Assembly (NCBI GenBank): GCA_964422295.1
Contig: CAYRAM010000011.1
Coordinates: 1-64,000, forward strand
DNA length: 64,000 nt
Direction of reading: 5' to 3'
Origin: UBA12191 sp964422295
GTDB taxonomy: Bacteria > Planctomycetota > UBA8108 > UBA1146
Shown here piece by piece: positions 9,602-17,685 of the stretch (its first letter is position 1; every line of letters starts with the position of its first letter). Made by a program: the position numbers and the translations under genes. The notes below the pieces were generated by a model. That model had not been told where the DNA came from. It saw only the letters and a program-made list of their open reading frames with translations, and ran no database searches.

Positions 9602-9877
9602 CTAGTTGGCGGGCTTGATCAAACCTGCATCGAGAAGGGTGCGGTATGCGCCTTTTTTGCTGATCGTCTTGAGTGCACGGGTGCTGAGGCGAACCCGGAT
9701 GAACCGGTTCAACTCGGGGACCCAGATGCGCTTGCTTTGAAGGTTGACCTTGAAGCGACGTTTTGTCACACCGGTGATCTTGATTCCGACGTGACCGGAT
9801 CGTTTGGATTTACCGCGGGTCTTTTTGCGATTTCCAGAGGCAGTACGGGCTCCGGTGATCTGGCAACGGCGTGACAT
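9602..9877 (-). CDS. rpmB: 50S ribosomal protein L28 (bL28)
   Basis: Small basic ribosomal protein of 91 aa. The start MSRRCQITGARTASGN carries the typical SRxCxxTG signature of bL28, followed by a Lys/Arg-rich core and the conserved IRVRLSTRALKTISKKG region near the C-terminus. Length and composition are normal. AGGAA lies about 8 bases before the ATG. It is a lone gene, convergent with the sulfatase (21 bp between stops) and transcribed away from galM. No rpmG (L33) neighbour is present, unlike E. coli. Confidence 0.95.
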   Translation of the reverse strand: MSRRCQITGARTASGNRKKTRGKSKRSGHVGIKITGVTKRRFKVNLQSKRIWVPELNRFIRVRLSTRALKTISKKGAYRTLLDAGLIKPAN

Positions 9878-10296
9878 CGTTGGTTCCTGTTCTCAAGTCG
9901 GAGTATTGCTCCCCGAACTCGTCTCAAAAAGCATCTTCAAAAATCTCGACTCCACCGCAATGTTCCCGGATCGACACGGCTTCCGGCTCGAATCAGCACG
10001 GAATGAGGAGGATCGACAGGGAATCGCAGGAGTCCTCTACCAAAGGGGGAGCGTACCGATACCGCATCGAAGGGTCAACCGAACCCGGCTATCCCGGTCG
10101 GGAAACAGGGATCCGGGATCTTCCGGGGATGTGGACGAATTGGGGTAATTGGGGTCGATGGGGGGCGGATGCCGCTGCAACGCACCCGGCCCACAAACCG
10201 TTTTGATTCTGGTTTCTTGACTGGACCCGGAGAGTTCCGGCCACATCATGGCACCGTGAATGACATGACCGAATGGAGAGTGGGGAGATGGGAATC
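9878..10296. other. Intergenic region without recognisable gene
   Basis: About 420 bases between the rpmB start and the galM start, which are divergent. It must hold both promoters, but I could not pick a convincing -35/-10 pair. Short open frames here have no family resemblance, signal peptide or good start and were not called. Near 10131-10170 there is a G-rich run of repeated 'ttggggt' type words; no clear hairpin or tRNA shape was seen. Confidence 0.5.
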
Positions 10297-11475
10297 ATGA
10301 GGCAGCGCTCAGGTGGGGTACTTTTTTTGGCCTTGGGGATGATCCTGGGTTGTACCGGTAGCGCCGAATGGATCCGCGATCCCGGGGATGGAGGAAATGC
10401 GGTGTCCCAAGGAATCGTCGTCGAGCCATGGGGTGAAATTGATGGGGAGCCCGTTCATCGATACACCCTCGACAATGGGGCGATGCGTGTTCGCATCATC
10501 GATTACGGCGCAACCGTCACCGAATGCCTGGTGCCATCGAAGGATGGGGATGGGTTGGTGGATGTGGTCCTCGGTTTTGATGACCTTGACGGATACATCG
10601 AAAGGAGCCCCTACTTTGGCTGCATCGTTGGCCGCTGCGCCAATCGCATCGCCGAGGGCAAATTCGATCTCGGAGGGAAGTCCTACTCCCTCGCCACCAA
10701 CAACGGTCCGCACCACCTTCATGGTGGAGAAAAGGGCTTCGACAAAAGGATCTGGGAATCGCGTCCCATCCACACCGAAAAGGGATTTGGGATCGAATTA
10801 CGCCTGATGAGTTCAGCAGGGGAAGAGGGTTATCCCGGGGAGGTTCGCGCTGCGGCGCGCTACATCCTGACCGATGATCAGCAACTCCTTGTCGAGATGG
10901 CTGCAGAATCCAGCGTTGCGACGCCTGTGAATCTGGCCCATCACTCCTACTGGAATCTTGCCGGACACGATTCGGGCAGCTGCCTCGATCAGCAACTGCA
11001 ACTGCAGTGTTCCAGTTACACACCTGCACAAGATTTGATCCCAACCGGGGAAGTGGCGAGCGTCACCGGTACCCCGATGGACTTCACCCGGCCACGGGCC
11101 ATCGGCTCGAAGTTGGAAGAACTCCCCCGGCCAGGGGAGCCTTTTTATGCCGGAGGCTACGATCACAATTACGTGGTCGATGGGGATCCGGGTGCCCTGA
11201 GATTGGCTGCAACGGTGCGGTCATCGGCAACAGGAATCGTCTTGAAAGTGTACGCCGACCAACCGGGATTGCAGTTTTACAGTGGCAATTTTCTCGATGA
11301 CGTCAGCGGCAAGGGCGGGGCCACCTATCCCCAATACGGAGGATTCTGCCTCGAAAGCCAGATTTGGCCCGATGCCGTCAATCGCCGTGATGTCGAGGGA
11401 TGGCCGAAGGTCGTTCTGAATCCGGGAGAGCTCTACACCCACACCATGGTTCACGAGTTTTCCGTTGAGGAGTGA
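10297..11475 (+). CDS. galM: Aldose 1-epimerase, predicted lipoprotein (GalM-like)
   Basis: Mutarotase interconverting alpha and beta anomers of aldoses. The start at 10297 was chosen because GGGGAG lies 9-14 bases before it; two in-frame ATGs (10273, 10288) are less well placed. The N-terminus is a lipoprotein signal with lipobox MILGC at about residue 18, so this GalM is exported and lipid-anchored rather than cytoplasmic like the E. coli enzyme. Catalytic region: the His of NLAHHSYWNLAG and the Glu of CLESQIWPDAVNR match the GalM acid/base pair; the substrate loop GRCANRIAEGKF is also present. 392 aa fits the family. Its stop overlaps the GTG of the next gene (GTGA, 11472-11475). Confidence 0.9.
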   Translation: MRQRSGGVLFLALGMILGCTGSAEWIRDPGDGGNAVSQGIVVEPWGEIDGEPVHRYTLDNGAMRVRIIDYGATVTECLVPSKDGDGLVDVVLGFDDLDGYIERSPYFGCIVGRCANRIAEGKFDLGGKSYSLATNNGPHHLHGGEKGFDKRIWESRPIHTEKGFGIELRLMSSAGEEGYPGEVRAAARYILTDDQQLLVEMAAESSVATPVNLAHHSYWNLAGHDSGSCLDQQLQLQCSSYTPAQDLIPTGEVASVTGTPMDFTRPRAIGSKLEELPRPGEPFYAGGYDHNYVVDGDPGALRLAATVRSSATGIVLKVYADQPGLQFYSGNFLDDVSGKGGATYPQYGGFCLESQIWPDAVNRRDVEGWPKVVLNPGELYTHTMVHEFSVEE

Positions 11476-11924
11476 GGTCTGGTTTGATTCGTCAACTTCT
11501 TGCGATCATCTCCGTGTTCAATATTGGATTTGGCTTGTGGGCGATGTTCGATCCACTCCATGCGATGGAGTGGATGCTCAATTGGCAGAACTCGGCGACC
11601 CCTGATGGGGGAGCGATACAGCCTGCGACCATCGGTGAGTTTCGCGCCATTTTCGGAGGATTGATCCTGGCCCTGGGGATGGTGACCCTGCGATGTCTAT
11701 GGAGTCCTTCCTACGCAGCGTGGTTACAGCCATTGGCATGGTGCTACCTCGGTCTCGCTTTGGCGCGATTGTCTAGCTTGCTTCTGGATGGAATATCCAA
11801 TTACACCATGATCTGCGCTTCGGTGGAGGTCGCCGCCGCCTGGATGCTGGGTGTCCATGCACAGAGGATGCAGGCATTCGCAGAAGAGGAGGAACTGGAA
11901 GAGGAGGAGTTGGAGGAATATTAG
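11472..11924 (+). CDS. Small integral membrane protein (DUF4345-like)
   Basis: 150 aa with four hydrophobic helices: about 8-25, 60-78, 83-105 and 108-128. The pattern IISVFNIGFGLWAMFDP, then EFRAIFGGLILALGM, resembles the DUF4345 family of small four-helix membrane proteins with unknown role; that assignment is from memory of the pattern. The C-terminus is a strongly acidic tail of repeated E/L residues (about 137-150). It starts with GTG overlapping the galM stop, so it is co-translated with the epimerase. No catalytic motif is visible. Confidence 0.6.
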   Translation: MRSGLIRQLLAIISVFNIGFGLWAMFDPLHAMEWMLNWQNSATPDGGAIQPATIGEFRAIFGGLILALGMVTLRCLWSPSYAAWLQPLAWCYLGLALARLSSLLLDGISNYTMICASVEVAAAWMLGVHAQRMQAFAEEEELEEEELEEY

Positions 11925-12077
11925 CCGGCTGTGGGAGGTCTCTCGGGATTTCTGTGGGCACCTGATTTTATCGGCAGAACCTTGGATTGCCCCGAATATC
12001 CATCTCTATCTCGATCTGTTAGTCTCATATTATGCTCGCAAGATCGTCGACAATTTTGAGTCTCTGAGAGGGCAGCC

Positions 12078-13982
12078 ATGAATTTTTCGACTTCTATTGC
12101 GGCTTCGGTTCTGTGCCGTGTGGGTCGGGCGATCATCTTGATCGCAAGCGTTGTTGCTGCGACCCATTGGGTGCAAAAGTCCGTTGCATTGTCTCAGGAC
12201 CCGCCCGCAGAAGAAGATCTCCTTCAGGAAGAGCCGATGGATGATGAACTCTTGCTGGATGACGAACCCGAGAGTGAGCCTGGAGAGGTTGCCGAAGGAG
12301 AGCTCTCTCCCACGGAAGCTCACGAGAGAGTGTTTGCCAAGAGCAACTTTCCATCAGCCGATGAATGCGCTTTGTGCCATCCCAAGCAGTACAAGGAATG
12401 GTCCGTATCACAGCACGCATATTCGCAGTTGAGCCCGTTGATGATGTCGATGCAGAACGCCATGAATGTGGGCACGAGCACGACCAATGGTGACTTCTGC
12501 CTGCGGTGTCATGCCCCCGTGGGATCCGATATCGGAGAGCCATTCAGTGCATCCAATCTCGATCGACATCCCGCTTCGAGGGAGGGGATCACCTGCGTGA
12601 CCTGCCACCGGATGAGCGCGGGTTATCGCAAGGTTTCCGGAAGGATCGGAATCGACAAGGGAGATGTCTTCGATTCGGTCAAGGGTGCACTCGGCAACGA
12701 GGAATTGGCCAGGGTGCTGGCGGACAAAAAGCAATTCAAGGTCAACACCGATCGGGATGGGGTTGGCCGGGCGATTCACACAGAAATCGAACCCTTCTTC
12801 GCACTGACGACCCCAGCGTTCTGCGGCTCTTGTCACGAAGTATTTGCACCCAATGGACTTCGGGTTCACGAGTTGTTGACTGAGTACCGAAACTCACCGT
12901 CCGCCGCAGAAGGGGTGACCTGCAACGATTGCCACATGGGCAAGGAGCAGGGAGTCCCATCAGGATACGAGTGGGGGCCTGCCGCCGTCGTCGGCGGCAA
13001 AAAGACCGCTCCCCGGAAATTGACCAACCATTTCTTCGCCGGTCCCGATTACTCGCTGATCCACGAAGGGATCTTTCCGGTCAACAAGAAGGCGAACGAA
13101 CTCAAGAGTCTCTCCGAGTGGCTGCTCTTCGAGGTGGATTCAGGTTGGGGGACCGATGAGTTCGAGGACCAGTGTCCGGAAGATTATCCCTTCCCCGAAT
13201 CCTGGGTTTCCATCGACGATCGTTACGAAGCCCGCGAAATCATCGAGGAACAGCAGGAACTTCTCGCATGGGCCAAGGAACAGCGGATCGCTGTCCTCCA
13301 GCGCGGATTCGGCCTCTCGGACATTCGCATCACGCGTCACGATGAGGACGGACTCGATTTCGAACTCGATGTCAGGAATCTGACCAAGGGGCACAATCTT
13401 CCAACCGGCTTCGATGCAGAACGGGTCTTCGTCGTCCAGATCGATGTCAAAAATGCTGCCGGTGACATCGTCTTCCAGTCCGGCGATCGGGATCCCAACG
13501 GGGATCTCAGGGACACCTTTTCACTGTATGTTCGCAGTGGTGAGGTGCCCCTGGATGAACAACTGTTCAATCTGCAATCCAAATTCATGTCGAGGAACAT
13601 TCGTGGAGGTGACCAGGAACAGGTTTTGACCATCAACAGCTCCGTTTCTGCACTGCCTTTCATTCGTCCCGCGTCGCGCCCGAACAACATCTACGGCCAC
13701 CCCAAGGGAATGCGGAAGCATCGCCGGGGAATCGAGCCCTTGGGGCATCGGACGGCGGAGTATCACGTCAGCCCCGATCTCCTTAAGGGAGAAGGCCCCT
13801 TCACCATCGACGCGCGTTTCGTATCACAGGCGGTTCCCGTCAATTTGATTCACCAGACGATGCACGTCGGCTTTGACTACAACATGTCACCGCGAGCACT
13901 CGCGGAGAAGTTGGTCGAAGGCGCAGTGGTGGTGGCGGAGAAGACAGCAGTGACCAGTGCAGAAGGGGAGGAGGGACGATGA
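12078..13982 (+). CDS. Pentaheme c-type cytochrome with C-terminal beta domain
   Basis: First gene of the electron-transfer operon. A signal-peptide-like segment (about 8-40) is followed by an acidic linker (about 43-75) rich in D/E-L-L. Five CxxCH heme sites follow: CALCH, CLRCH, CVTCH, CGSCH and CNDCH, all between about residues 95 and 285. This arrangement resembles the cytochrome c554/multiheme c superfamily. The C-terminal third (from about 410) is heme-free and strand-rich, beginning with LTKGHNLPTGFDAERVFVV; the GHxxPTG motif recurs in such cytochromes. Periplasmic location is inferred. The stop overlaps the next start (ATGA, 13979-13982). A TATTAT at 12028-12033 could be a -10 element, but I saw no good -35. 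Redox partner and substrate are unknown. Confidence 0.87.
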   Translation: MNFSTSIAASVLCRVGRAIILIASVVAATHWVQKSVALSQDPPAEEDLLQEEPMDDELLLDDEPESEPGEVAEGELSPTEAHERVFAKSNFPSADECALCHPKQYKEWSVSQHAYSQLSPLMMSMQNAMNVGTSTTNGDFCLRCHAPVGSDIGEPFSASNLDRHPASREGITCVTCHRMSAGYRKVSGRIGIDKGDVFDSVKGALGNEELARVLADKKQFKVNTDRDGVGRAIHTEIEPFFALTTPAFCGSCHEVFAPNGLRVHELLTEYRNSPSAAEGVTCNDCHMGKEQGVPSGYEWGPAAVVGGKKTAPRKLTNHFFAGPDYSLIHEGIFPVNKKANELKSLSEWLLFEVDSGWGTDEFEDQCPEDYPFPESWVSIDDRYEAREIIEEQQELLAWAKEQRIAVLQRGFGLSDIRITRHDEDGLDFELDVRNLTKGHNLPTGFDAERVFVVQIDVKNAAGDIVFQSGDRDPNGDLRDTFSLYVRSGEVPLDEQLFNLQSKFMSRNIRGGDQEQVLTINSSVSALPFIRPASRPNNIYGHPKGMRKHRRGIEPLGHRTAEYHVSPDLLKGEGPFTIDARFVSQAVPVNLIHQTMHVGFDYNMSPRALAEKLVEGAVVVAEKTAVTSAEGEEGR

Positions 13983-15367
13983 GCAAGTTTTCAGTCTTCA
14001 TCTCCATTCTGCTCTTTGCGCTGCTGATTCCGCTGCTCGCTGTTGCTCAGGAGGAGGAGAGCCCCAGTCGGCTGCCGGATCATCCGATCCCTCTCCTCGA
14101 TGAGTCATTGATAGAGCCGCATCCGCCGCTGATACAAATTGGCCCGGGACTCTTGTCGACGGGACGTCTGGAACGGGGCTTCGATGTTCCGGGAGGAGCC
14201 GTCTGGCGCCCTTCCTTCTGGGTCTACGGAAACTTGCGTTCCGGAGTAAACTTGGTCGATCCCGGAGGCAGCGGCGATCGAATTGTGGAATGGGCACAAA
14301 GGCTCGACATTTTTGGCAATTTGCAACTCAACGGCACCGAGAGATTCCTGATCGGGATGCAACCTCTGCATCAACGTGGCAGCTTTACTCGTTACGTCTT
14401 CGAGCCTGAGAGTGAAGAGGGTTGGGTCGATGAAACCAACACCCGCATCTCGACGCTCTTCTTTGAAGGAGAACTCTCCGAGTTGCTCCCAAACCTGGAC
14501 CCGGACGGAACCCGTAAACTCGATTACGGGTTCAGTGTCGGGCGTTGGAGTGTTGATCTTCAGGATGGACTTCTCGTCAATGACATCATGGACGCAGTGG
14601 GTATCACCCGATTTGTCAATGTTCCTGGAACCGCAACGACTCGCATGACTCTGATCGCCGGTTGGGATGAGGTTAGCAGAGATGACAACCAGCTCTCCGA
14701 AGGTTCGCGCTATCTTTCCTTCTCTGCGGAAGCGGATACCTACAAAAGCACGATCGATCTCGATGTGGTTCACGTCGATGCTCCGGTGGAAGAGGGTGGA
14801 TCCGGATGGTTCCTTGGCTGGGGGTCATCCCAGAGGCTGAAGTTCGGTGGAGAGAGTTACAACACCACCTTTCGCATTTGCAGTTCCTTTGCCGACGAAG
14901 CAGACAACGGAGCAGTCAGCGATGGCACTCTGTTCTTTGCGGAGGCTTCGAAGACCCCCATCGGCACTCCAGACATGGCTTACGCGACCTTCTTCCTCGG
15001 AATCGATGAGTTTGCTTCCGCTGCCAGAGGAGAAACCAACGGTGGTCCCCTCGGGAAGGCCGGGCTACTCTTCGCAGCCGCCGGATTGGGTCGTTACAAG
15101 CCTGCCCTCGGGAATCGTGCCGATGATTCCTATGGAGGATCGGTGGGATATCAGTGGAGCTACGATCAGGGGACTTCCAATCTCGTCTTTGAGATGGGTG
15201 GGCGATCTGCTCTCGAAGGGGATGGGCCTTCGACGGGAGCGATCGGTGGCAGATATCAGAAAAAGTTGAACGGGAGAACGATGTTGCAGATGGATCTCTA
15301 TGGGAAAAAAGAGGAGAGCGCCGATGTCGGTCATGGTATGAGGGCTGAAATTTTGGTGCGATTCTAG
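13979..15367 (+). CDS. Outer-membrane beta-barrel-like protein of the cytochrome operon
   Basis: 462 aa with a clear signal peptide (about 1-23, ending LLAVAQ) and no transmembrane helices afterwards. From about residue 75 on it alternates polar and hydrophobic residues in amphipathic strands (for example RISTLFFEGELSELL, AYATFFLGIDEFA) and ends AEILVRF. A C-terminal aromatic after an alternating strand is the outer-membrane assembly signal recognised by BamA. Not recognised as a named family; no heme motif. It is coupled to the pentaheme cytochrome by a 4-bp overlap, so a porin-cytochrome partnership like MtrAB, PioAB or OmbB-type conduits is plausible but unproven. It could also be a simple porin. 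Confidence 0.65.
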   Translation: MSKFSVFISILLFALLIPLLAVAQEEESPSRLPDHPIPLLDESLIEPHPPLIQIGPGLLSTGRLERGFDVPGGAVWRPSFWVYGNLRSGVNLVDPGGSGDRIVEWAQRLDIFGNLQLNGTERFLIGMQPLHQRGSFTRYVFEPESEEGWVDETNTRISTLFFEGELSELLPNLDPDGTRKLDYGFSVGRWSVDLQDGLLVNDIMDAVGITRFVNVPGTATTRMTLIAGWDEVSRDDNQLSEGSRYLSFSAEADTYKSTIDLDVVHVDAPVEEGGSGWFLGWGSSQRLKFGGESYNTTFRICSSFADEADNGAVSDGTLFFAEASKTPIGTPDMAYATFFLGIDEFASAARGETNGGPLGKAGLLFAAAGLGRYKPALGNRADDSYGGSVGYQWSYDQGTSNLVFEMGGRSALEGDGPSTGAIGGRYQKKLNGRTMLQMDLYGKKEESADVGHGMRAEILVRF

Positions 15368-15376
15368 GTGACATCC

Positions 15377-16630
15377 ATGGAGCTTGTTTACATCGCAGGC
15401 CTGATTCTGATGGGGTGGGTGATCATCGATGCCGCCCTGGGATTCTTCTCTTCGATGAGGAGCGCACAGGCCAGGGCGAAATCCCAAGATCGAAAAGCTG
15501 AACAGTTAAAAGCAGACCTTGCTGATAAATCATCAGGATCATCACCGGAAGTCGTCACTCGCTGGAGGGGTTTTCGCCGCTTCAGTGTCATCGACAAGGT
15601 TACCGAAGCAGAAGACATCAGTTCCTTTTATTTGAGTCCGGTCGATGGCGGAGTGATATGTCCATTTGAACCGGGGCAACATATCGGTTTCAGATTTACT
15701 GTCCCGGGCGATTCGAAGCCGACGATCCGAAGTTATTCCCTCAGCGCTGGTGCTTCGGATGGAAAGACATTTCGCATCACAGTTAAAAAGGTTCCCGCAC
15801 CTCCGGGGAGTGATTTCCCACCGGGGAAAGGTTCCAAATATTTTCACGAGGAAATCGACACTGGATCGATCATCGAAGTCAGTGCGCCGAACGGAAAATT
15901 CACCCTCGACAGGAGAGATGAACGCCCTGCGGTTTTTATTGCTGGCGGGATCGGGATCACTCCATTGATGAGCATGTTGGAAACGATGAGTTCAGAGAAT
16001 ATCCAGCGGACTTGCCATCTGTTTCATGCGGTCAGGAGTCACAGGGATCATGCATTTTCCGAGCGATTGAAACAGTTGAATTTGAGTTTGGATCATCTGC
16101 ATCTGCACACTTACTTCAGCGATCCTGAAGAAGGGGAAGAACTTCCAGAAAAAGTCAGGACCGGATTTCTATCGGTCGATGAAATTCGCAATGCCGTAGG
16201 ACACCTGGATGTTCAAATCTATATCTGTGGACCTCCGCCGATGATGCAAGCATTGGTGCCTTCCCTTGAGGACGCAGGGGTTCCCTCAAGGGATCTGAAG
16301 ATGGAAGCTTTCGGGCCTGCATCGGTGAAAAAGAAAAAGTCCCCTTCGACAGAAAGTAATGAAGAGTCTGCGCAGGATGTTTGCAAAATCAAATTCAAAC
16401 CGAGCAACAAGGAAGTGATTTGGGACGGCGAATCGAGCATCCTGGAAATGGCTGAGGATCACGATATTGATATCGACAGCAGTTGCAGGGCTGGAAGTTG
16501 CGGAACCTGTCAGGTGCGATTGATTTCGGGGGATGTAAGATATGAATATGATCCTGCTTGCGAGCCGGATGAAGGGCATTGCCTGACCTGTATCGGGGTG
16601 CCCGAGGGCAACATTGAAATCGAATCCTGA
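15377..16630 (+). CDS. Membrane-anchored FAD/NAD(P)H reductase with C-terminal 2Fe-2S ferredoxin domain
   Basis: A GTG at 15368 is an alternative start three codons upstream. Residues about 2-24 form one membrane helix. The ferredoxin-NADP reductase fold follows: FAD motif IRSYSLSAG (about 115), NAD(P) motif AGGIGITPLMSMLE (about 190) and YICGPPPMM (about 280). The C-terminal plant-type ferredoxin domain (about 325-417) has ligands CRAGSCGTC plus CLTC. The domain order matches NqrF, Hcr and phenol-hydroxylase reductases. It would take electrons from NAD(P)H on the cytoplasmic face and pass them through FAD to 2Fe-2S. Within this operon it is the obvious electron entry (or exit) point. No other Nqr subunits are nearby, so it is not an NQR complex. 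Confidence 0.88.
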   Translation: MELVYIAGLILMGWVIIDAALGFFSSMRSAQARAKSQDRKAEQLKADLADKSSGSSPEVVTRWRGFRRFSVIDKVTEAEDISSFYLSPVDGGVICPFEPGQHIGFRFTVPGDSKPTIRSYSLSAGASDGKTFRITVKKVPAPPGSDFPPGKGSKYFHEEIDTGSIIEVSAPNGKFTLDRRDERPAVFIAGGIGITPLMSMLETMSSENIQRTCHLFHAVRSHRDHAFSERLKQLNLSLDHLHLHTYFSDPEEGEELPEKVRTGFLSVDEIRNAVGHLDVQIYICGPPPMMQALVPSLEDAGVPSRDLKMEAFGPASVKKKKSPSTESNEESAQDVCKIKFKPSNKEVIWDGESSILEMAEDHDIDIDSSCRAGSCGTCQVRLISGDVRYEYDPACEPDEGHCLTCIGVPEGNIEIES

Positions 16631-16672
16631 TCAGGACATCACGCTGCGCAATTGAACTGAAAGAGAGAGCCG

Positions 16673-17674
16673 ATGATTCAAAACTTGGCATTGCTGATCC
16701 TGGCGACGATGATTGTGTTGGGAATAGGCCAAGAAGCTCCAAAAGATCCACTTGTCACCGGACCCGGTTTCAATCCGAAGGCGATCGTGGGAGCATCCGA
16801 GTGCGCCGAATGTCACACCCACTCAGCGGCAATTTGGGAAAAGACCCCTCATTACAGCACGATCACTGAAATGCCCCGCGGCGAGAAGGGGCGTGAAATT
16901 GCCAAGAAGATGGGCATCAAGCGCATCAAGAGCGAGAGCTTGTGTCTCGATTGCCATGCCACCAGCCATTGGGAGGATGAAAAATTGAAGCCCTCTTCAG
17001 GGGTATCCTGTGAATCCTGCCATGGTGCGGGTATGGGTTGGGTCAAGATTCACGGTGAATTCAGTGGCAAGGAAGAGGGCCAGGAGACGGCAGATGAGAT
17101 CGACCTTCGCTGGCGTGTTTCGGAGGCCGCAGGGATGCTGCGGCCAACGATGATCGCCGAAATCGCCCGAAACTGTGTCAGTTGCCATGTGGTTCCCCAT
17201 GAGAGTCTTGTCAATGTGGGGGGGCATCCTGCTGGATCCGAGTTCGAGTTGGTGGCTTGGAGTCAGGGCAAGATACGTCACAATAATTTCTACTCCAAAG
17301 GCAAAGAGAACAAGGTTGCTCCAATTGAGCGTCAACGACTGCTGTATGCAGTGGGATTGCTTGCAGAGATGGAGCTTGTCCTGAAAGCGATTGGTACCGC
17401 CGAGAAGATGGGTGACTATGCCAAGGCGAATGCTCGCAGGTTCTCCAAGCTTCGAAAGAAATTGGCATCCGCTGCGAAAGCCAGCAGGCACCCCGAGTTG
17501 ATCAAGGCGTTGGAGGCGGTGGCGAGTCTGAAGATGAGCCTCAAGAGTCAGGCCGAAATGCTGACCGCTTCTGCTGCAATCACTGACTCCCTCGACAATT
17601 TGGCTTCCACCTCAGATGGAGGGGATCTCTCAGGACTCGATTCGATGTTGCCGGATGAGTCAGAATACAAATAG
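16673..17674 (+). CDS. Tetraheme c-type cytochrome (c554-like)
   Basis: 333 aa with a short signal peptide (about 1-19). Four CxxCH sites are present: CAECH (about 44), CLDCH, CESCH and CVSCH (about 170). The opening pattern VGASECAECHTHSAAIWEKT, followed by a histidine-containing stretch, is typical of cytochrome c554-family proteins. The C-terminal part after about 200 is helical and heme-free, rich in Lys/Ala/Leu. AGAGAG lies about 6 bases before the ATG. It sits 42 bp after the reductase and 11 bp before the next gene. Role inferred: periplasmic electron carrier between the membrane subunit and the other multiheme cytochromes. Confidence 0.85.
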   Translation: MIQNLALLILATMIVLGIGQEAPKDPLVTGPGFNPKAIVGASECAECHTHSAAIWEKTPHYSTITEMPRGEKGREIAKKMGIKRIKSESLCLDCHATSHWEDEKLKPSSGVSCESCHGAGMGWVKIHGEFSGKEEGQETADEIDLRWRVSEAAGMLRPTMIAEIARNCVSCHVVPHESLVNVGGHPAGSEFELVAWSQGKIRHNNFYSKGKENKVAPIERQRLLYAVGLLAEMELVLKAIGTAEKMGDYAKANARRFSKLRKKLASAAKASRHPELIKALEAVASLKMSLKSQAEMLTASAAITDSLDNLASTSDGGDLSGLDSMLPDESEYK

Positions 17675-17685
17675 GAGAGATCTGA

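Noticed and set aside
9878..10296. Possible tRNA around a 'ctcgaat' word near 9990
   Set aside because: No matching T-stem or acceptor stem could be paired.
15377..16630. NqrF subunit of a Na+-translocating NADH:quinone reductase
   Set aside because: Domains fit, but no nqrA-E genes are near and the ferredoxin domain is C-terminal, whereas NqrF has it at the N-terminus.
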